DNA of 64,000 bases from Ascidia mentula (taxonomy: Eukaryota > Chordata > Ascidiacea > Phlebobranchia > Ascidiidae), in the NCBI GenBank assembly GCA_947561715.1, contig OX387201.1, positions 253,001 to 317,000 on the forward strand, given 5' to 3'. Each line of letters begins with the position of its first letter. Position 1 is the first letter of the stretch. The position numbers and the translations under genes are program-made. A model generated the notes under the pieces. That model worked only from the letters and a program-made list of their open reading frames with translations. It searched no databases and was not told the DNA's origin. Shown here piece by piece: positions 61,001-64,000 of the stretch.

Positions 61001-64000
61001 GCTCCGATCCACAGAGCATGCGTCATCACCAACGTCACTAGCTGTCCGCTTACGTACGACTGCTCCGCTCTGTATAAATGACGTCAGGAAAATAAAGTTG
61101 GTGAAACTATTTATGATGAGATTATCTTCCAATAAACTTTGAGCAATTCTAAAGAAATTATCAAATTTCTAATTCCTTTGTAGATTTCATGTTGGCGGAG
61201 AATTCGGAGATTGAAGCAACTTCAAAAATATTAAGAACTAACTTTGAATTAACACTGAGAAGATCTCCTCCCATTTCCATGCAGTAATCCCTCGCATGTT
61301 GCCAAGTACGCAGGGAGTAATCGTTGAAATGATAGCAATATATTTCACCGTGAGGATCGAACTGCCAGTCTTTGCCACACCTCGGGTCGTACTGATCTAC
61401 ACGAAAACTTTGGTTAACTCGTTTTCTTATCGCCGCTGGAAGGCGTAGGCGAAAGAAAATAGAGATACACTTGTTATAGTTGGCTACTGATTCATGTAGC
61501 TTGATGACGCGAAACAAACAGATGCAGAGATTGAAGCCAAACACATTTATATTTCCGTTACGTTCACCTTTTTTATAGAAACACCACTTGACGCCACTCA
61601 TTGAGTTGTCCCAGCAACATCCCTTATTCACACACTCAGCCGGTGTTATTCCTCCGTACCCACAATCTAAACGTTCCGTAGGAGTCACCGACGTACAAGC
61701 TGTACACAAGAAGTTACGTCAGTCGTTTTCTCTACGGCAGTGGAATATCAGTTTTAGTTTTCACCTTCGTTAGGTGACGGCGTGGCAAGATCCCCGCCAT
61801 CTATCGTGCATCCCATAACTTCCAACCTCAAACTTGGGTACAGATTGTAGTCGTACGGATAAATACGGATATAGGATGCCAGGACTGGCGCGTTAAACTT
61901 ATTCGCAACAGCCGTGTTGGTGTCTGAGTTTCCAGAGAAAGTCTGAAAAGTTATTTGTTGTTTTTTACTCGACGTTATGAAGTCGTCAATCACTTTTGTG
62001 TCCCGGTCTTGTTAGAAGGTCATTTCAAGGTTAATCTAACCTGAGTGCTACCCGAACGACCTTTGACGAACTGGAAATTGGTTCCGTCGGTCGAGTAGGA
62101 AACCTGGTAACTTTTCACGAACTCGTTCACGTCTGAAGGGCGCCCCTGTGTGGCCACTCCTGACACGGTTCGTTCTGGAACCAATTTAACCTGGAGCCAC
62201 TCTGTTCCCGCATCTGGGACTGTCCCTGTTGTAGAGGGCAAAACACCGGTGAGTTTAGCTTAGTCGATTTTAAGAATTCGTTTAAAGATAACAAGACGGC
62301 ATTTGTTAAGTTTTATTGGTTACAAAACCCGGGTATACTGGACTTGCATTCGAGTCAATTGATTTCCAAACTTCTTTCAGAACAAAAACGTTTTCGTTAA
62401 CCTCTTGCTTAGATGCTCAGTTTAATTTTTATTCTAAAGAGGTGAAAGCTAAGGCTGCCACAAGTCTGCTGGTTAAGATTTTAAAACACCCGGTTCAGTG
62501 CTGGGTAATTTGATGTAAAACTGTTCAAGTCTGCGTAGTTGCATTGGGAAGCTCCATGGCTTTCCTCTTCAGAATTATCTACTCCAAGTTACCTAAGTAA
62601 AGCGATCTTTCGTAGCTGGCGAAAGTTTTGAAAATTTTGAACGTAATATTGCGAGATTCCATCGGTAAAAATCCTGAACTCCACCCACCTTTATGAAAAC
62701 ACCAAACAACGCCGGAGACGGAATCATCGAAACAACATCCTCGGTCCAGACAAGGTTGTTCCCCTCCGCCTCCACAGTCGAGTCGTTGATCGGTCGGAAT
62801 CGCCGGACAATCTGAAAGGATTCCAAGAGTTGTCTTGCTGTAAAGGCCACTTGGTGTTGTAAGAATGCAGGAAACATAAAGACTTTGGTTGAGACCTTTT
62901 AGGTCGAAACAGTGGCCATCTGTCTGCAGCTTATACACAAATAAAGACTTTGGTTTCTTACAAAATTAATATTGCGGTTTTATGGATTTAATTAAATATG
63001 CACCAAAATCGGTCAGAATCAAATTCTTCAACGAACTTAAAATCCTCACGGGAATTTGTGTTCGATTTAAAAATACTCGTCTAAATTCATCCAAGCGCTA
63101 AACACCAGAGTCGTTTCCATGACCACCCACCAGCGTAGTTAAGTTGTGGTGACCAAGCCCCAACCGCTGTGGCGTCGTCCACGTTGTTGAGCCGACCCTC
63201 AGTTGCTTCGTATCCTGGACCATAGGACGAGGAGGAAGAAATCTCCTGATCCAAAATCCTTCCATCTTCCATCCCAAGAGCTTGCCAGCAATCTGCCGAA
63301 CACGTCAGTGAAGCGGTTTAAATAATTCAAGTGAAAACATCCCATCAATATTGTGACGTCAAAGTCAAACAGGTGTTACGACATAAGACCTATGCAGTGG
63401 GGCATCCCTAGGTACGCGAAGTTGCATTATAAAAAAACCCTTTACTGGGAAACCTCTGGAATAATAAGAAGGGAAGCTCACCAATCTTCTGCTTCTTGCA
63501 AATGTATGAGTACTGATTTCCGCACGCGTTGTCGTCCCACTTGAAGTTGGCGTCTTTCCAATACCGGAGGCACGCCGCGTTCCCGTTCGGTTCGCCTTGG
63601 TACCAATCAGTGAAGGTCTGTGGAAATGTTTAGAAATGTGTGGAAATGTGTGGAAATGTGTGGAAATGTGTGAAAATGTGTGGAAATGTGTGGAAATGTG
63701 TGGAAATGTGTGGAAATGTAAGAGAAACTTAACAGGGGAAACCCTAATATTGTGATAAAAATTTCTGCAAATTTTAAATAAAACTGTTTGAAACAAGTTG
63801 GTGGGGCTGGGAGTTGACACAAATATTTTAATTGTTTCGTTTGTTCGCGCATAAAATATTTGATTTAGCATCAGAGATGAAACGTAACAAACAGAAACTC
63901 CTAAATTGATACGTTGTGTCTTTCCACTATAGGGACTTACCCAGGGTGTTTTGTCAGTCCACACCCATACATTGTTGCTCACGTGATCATTTCCACCAAT
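48546..64000 (-). CDS. giant mosaic transmembrane lectin receptor (CTLD, F5/8C, trefoil, SUEL lectin, LCCL), 5' end outside window
   Basis: A many-exon minus-strand gene still open at the right edge. In transcript order: partial CTLD 1 (64000-63482), F5/8C domain A (63292-61765) with a trefoil exon in its first intron, trefoil 2 (61699-61568), CTLD 2, SUEL lectin, F5/8C B, LCCL, CTLDs 3-9, a 20-residue linker, a membrane helix and a cytoplasmic tail of about 50 residues ending at 48546. Junctions checked between neighbouring modules are in phase (for example NYAG|TVPDAG, NPLR|ELACTE, FDE|TYYPVAF) and no internal signal peptide or stop was found, so I treat it as one gene. The layout recalls the mannose receptor family, but the other modules are not in that family. 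Binding of sugars and surface ligands, and a role in immunity, self-recognition or egg-sperm contact, is inference. Splitting into two genes cannot be ruled out without transcripts. Confidence 0.85.
49210..50100 (-). other. CTLD 9 of the mosaic receptor
   Basis: [28 protein letters not shown], then [13 protein letters not shown] and RWNDINC. The EPN and WND motifs predict calcium-dependent mannose-type sugar binding. Confidence 0.85.
50525..51190 (-). other. CTLD 8 of the mosaic receptor, degenerate sugar site
   Basis: [47 protein letters not shown] and SVCKT give the fold, but neither EPN/QPD nor WND is present. Confidence 0.8.
50931..50941 (+). repeat. isolated tRNA B-box-like sequence
   Basis: GGTTCGAACCC followed by CACCGGAACC matches a Pol III B box and could be the remnant of a tRNA-derived SINE. 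No A box or tRNA fold was found. A second B-box-like string lies at 56210-56220. Confidence 0.3.
51455..52735 (-). other. CTLD 7 of the mosaic receptor
   Basis: Three exons: [18 protein letters not shown] with an extra cysteine-bearing loop (52545-52730), [16 protein letters not shown] (about 51905-52035), and [12 protein letters not shown] with RWNDKHC (51455-51650). EPN and WND are intact. A foldback element sits in its first intron. Confidence 0.85.
52223..52438. mobile_element. foldback element with perfect 90-bp inverted repeats
   Basis: The arms 52223-52312 and 52349-52438 are exact reverse complements, separated by 36 bp. The element lies in a mosaic-receptor intron and has no coding capacity. 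Perfect identity implies a young insertion or recent homogenisation. The inner part of the left arm, on the minus strand, reads CTGAAGAAGTCT...AGACGAAAC, loosely like a hammerhead core. Confidence 0.9.
52930..54545 (-). other. CTLD 6 of the mosaic receptor
   Basis: Four exons: [11 protein letters not shown] (54360-54545), [13 protein letters not shown] (about 54115-54200), [11 protein letters not shown] (53815-53930) and [12 protein letters not shown] with RWNDDNC (52940-53105). EPN and WND motifs are intact. Confidence 0.85.
53314..53660. mobile_element. possible DNA transposon relic
   Basis: CATAGG at the left and CCTATG at the right are inverted ends, flanked by CTCCCGAT and CTCCCAGT, a possible decayed 8-bp target duplication. 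It sits in a mosaic-receptor intron. The right part carries internal GGGGTGAC/GTCACCCC inverted repeats. Confidence 0.35.
54880..55660 (-). other. CTLD 5 of the mosaic receptor
   Basis: [53 protein letters not shown] and MWDNLNCHQ. The sugar motif reads SPS rather than EPN, so canonical mannose binding is unlikely. Confidence 0.8.
55830..56515 (-). other. CTLD 4 of the mosaic receptor
   Basis: [40 protein letters not shown], then [16 protein letters not shown]. The EPN and WND positions are changed (NPSK, WYS), so it is probably structural. Confidence 0.8.
56845..57795 (-). other. CTLD 3 of the mosaic receptor
   Basis: The first exon continues directly out of the LCCL domain ([15 protein letters not shown]). 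Next are [39 protein letters not shown], and [12 protein letters not shown] with MWDDYLC. The sugar motif is SPD with WDD. Confidence 0.85.
57236..57354. repeat. imperfect palindromic element
   Basis: ATTCAAAGCTTCTCTGGCAA... at the left pairs with ...TACCAGAGGAGCTTTGAAT at the right over about 33 bp with a handful of mismatches, in a receptor intron. The centre holds GGATGAAGGTC...GACCGAAA, a hairpin next to hammerhead-like core words. Confidence 0.75.
57968..58553 (-). other. LCCL domain of the mosaic receptor
   Basis: Two exons: [20 protein letters not shown] (about 58405-58553), then [21 protein letters not shown] and [16 protein letters not shown], closing with [11 protein letters not shown] in the next exon. 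The conserved cysteines and the NGI and F-F-S-G ending fit LCCL. Confidence 0.9.
58741..59670 (-). other. F5/8C (discoidin) domain B of the mosaic receptor
   Basis: Three exons: [19 protein letters not shown] with [10 protein letters not shown], then [20 protein letters not shown] with FTVAFAND, then [14 protein letters not shown] with MRLEITGC. A complete domain. Confidence 0.9.
59920..60300 (-). other. SUEL-type galactose/rhamnose-binding lectin domain of the mosaic receptor
   Basis: Exon one: [26 protein letters not shown]. Exon two: [20 protein letters not shown], then [20 protein letters not shown] and LNVIYSC. The YGR and DPC-G-YKYL motifs that contact sugar in this family are both present. 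Confidence 0.9.
60340..60425. repeat. short tandem repeat
   Basis: ACAACATACAGTTAACTTAC followed by AATTTAC is repeated two to three times in a receptor intron. Confidence 0.8.
60663..61396 (-). other. CTLD 2 of the mosaic receptor
   Basis: Three exons: [33 protein letters not shown] (61244-61396); [20 protein letters not shown] (about 60925-61079); [12 protein letters not shown] with KWNDINC (60660-60815). EPN and WND intact. Confidence 0.88.
61568..61699 (-). other. trefoil (P-type) domain 2 of the mosaic receptor
   Basis: [37 protein letters not shown] shows the six-cysteine trefoil pattern. It is a single phase-1 to phase-1 exon. Confidence 0.9.
62689..62811 (-). other. trefoil exon lying inside the intron of F5/8C domain A
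   Basis: An acceptor and a donor (AAAG|GTGGGT) bound a 123-nt exon encoding [15 protein letters not shown]...[17 protein letters not shown], a complete trefoil module. It is symmetric (phase 1-1), so it can be included or skipped without changing frame. Inclusion would insert it into the F5/8C fold. Confidence 0.85.
62883..62933 (+). repeat. decayed hammerhead-repeat copy
   Basis: Stem II GACCTTTTAGGTC, GAAA, ACAG...CTGT, GTC and TGCAGCT survive; the first core segment is altered (GGTTGA). It lies antisense in the receptor intron next to the nested trefoil exon. Confidence 0.6.
63482..64000 (-). other. CTLD 1 of the mosaic receptor (partial, cut by window edge)
   Basis: Two exons: [14 protein letters not shown] (63941-64000), then [20 protein letters not shown] and [17 protein letters not shown] (63482-63617). 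EPN is intact; the WND site reads WDD. Confidence 0.85.
63621..63720. repeat. 10-bp minisatellite next to a 3' splice site
   Basis: Ten units of TGGAAATGTG with a few variants fill 63621-63720 and begin at the edge of the acceptor of the 63482-63617 exon. On the transcribed strand they form a CATTTCCACA tract directly upstream of the AG. Confidence 0.92.

Larger units (their letters stand above)
61765..63292 (-). other. F5/8C (discoidin) domain A of the mosaic receptor
   Basis: Exons 63131-63292 ([30 protein letters not shown]), 62041-62225 ([30 protein letters not shown]) and 61765-61942 ([29 protein letters not shown]). The first two exons join in phase 1, giving an uninterrupted domain if the intervening trefoil exon is skipped. 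Confidence 0.9.

Noticed and set aside
63365-63982. 205-codon minus-strand frame rich in HFHTF repeats
   Set aside because: It reads through a minisatellite and an intron. The splice sites on either side and the CTLD frame explain the coding parts.
1-64000. CRISPR arrays, bacterial operons, integrated viruses or LTR elements
   Set aside because: No regular direct-repeat-spacer pattern, bacterial gene packing, integrase, reverse transcriptase, capsid or long terminal repeats were seen.

Overview
This window looks like an ascidian tunicate genome, most likely Ciona or a close relative. The basis is inference from AT-rich DNA, compact intron-rich genes of bilaterian type, chordate-like orthologues and dispersed hammerhead-ribozyme repeats of a kind reported from Ciona. 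No bacterial, viral or LTR-retroelement genes were recognised.

Layout, left to right. (1) The last exon of an unrecognised plus-strand gene (27-150), then AT-rich DNA and an orphan minus-strand exon-like ORF (1566-1966). (2) A nine-exon TBC RabGAP of the GRTP1 type (2297-5754, +). (3) A three-exon Costars-domain gene related to ABRA/STARS (7285-8351, -), rebuilt here from its splice sites. (4) A 29-exon attractin orthologue (9145-20728, +), divergent from gene 3 across a shared 0.8 kb promoter region. (5) A 28-exon ArfGAP of the ACAP family (BAR-PH-ArfGAP-ankyrin; 21696-31823, +), joining in frame to 889 residues. (6) A six-exon secreted protein with an LCCL domain, an EGF domain and a long repetitive acidic-then-basic tail (33424-35723, +), for which I know no named counterpart. 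(7) RAD50 (36113-44461, -), tail to tail with gene 6. (8) An intronless hnRNP K-like gene with two KH domains and an expanded RGG tail (45402-46436, -). (9) A very large, 5'-truncated mosaic receptor on the minus strand (48546-64000). In transcript order it has a C-type lectin domain (CTLD), F5/8C (with a trefoil exon inside it), trefoil, CTLD, SUEL-type galactose/rhamnose lectin, F5/8C, LCCL, seven CTLDs, one membrane helix and a short tail.

Two things stand out. First, the 48.5-64 kb gene combines at least five carbohydrate- or surface-binding domain types in one membrane protein and is a good candidate recognition receptor. Second, introns of three genes carry copies of a repeat containing hammerhead ribozymes. 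The copy at 10187-10246 has the complete catalytic core, three stems and a GUC cleavage site. Others are decayed or partial. Together they look like retrozyme or Penelope-associated hammerhead elements.

The housekeeping genes (GRTP1, ACAP, RAD50, hnRNP K) act in separate pathways: Rab and Arf traffic, DNA double-strand-break repair and RNA binding. There is no sign of operon-like packing. LCCL domains occur in both gene 6 and gene 9, 13 kb apart.
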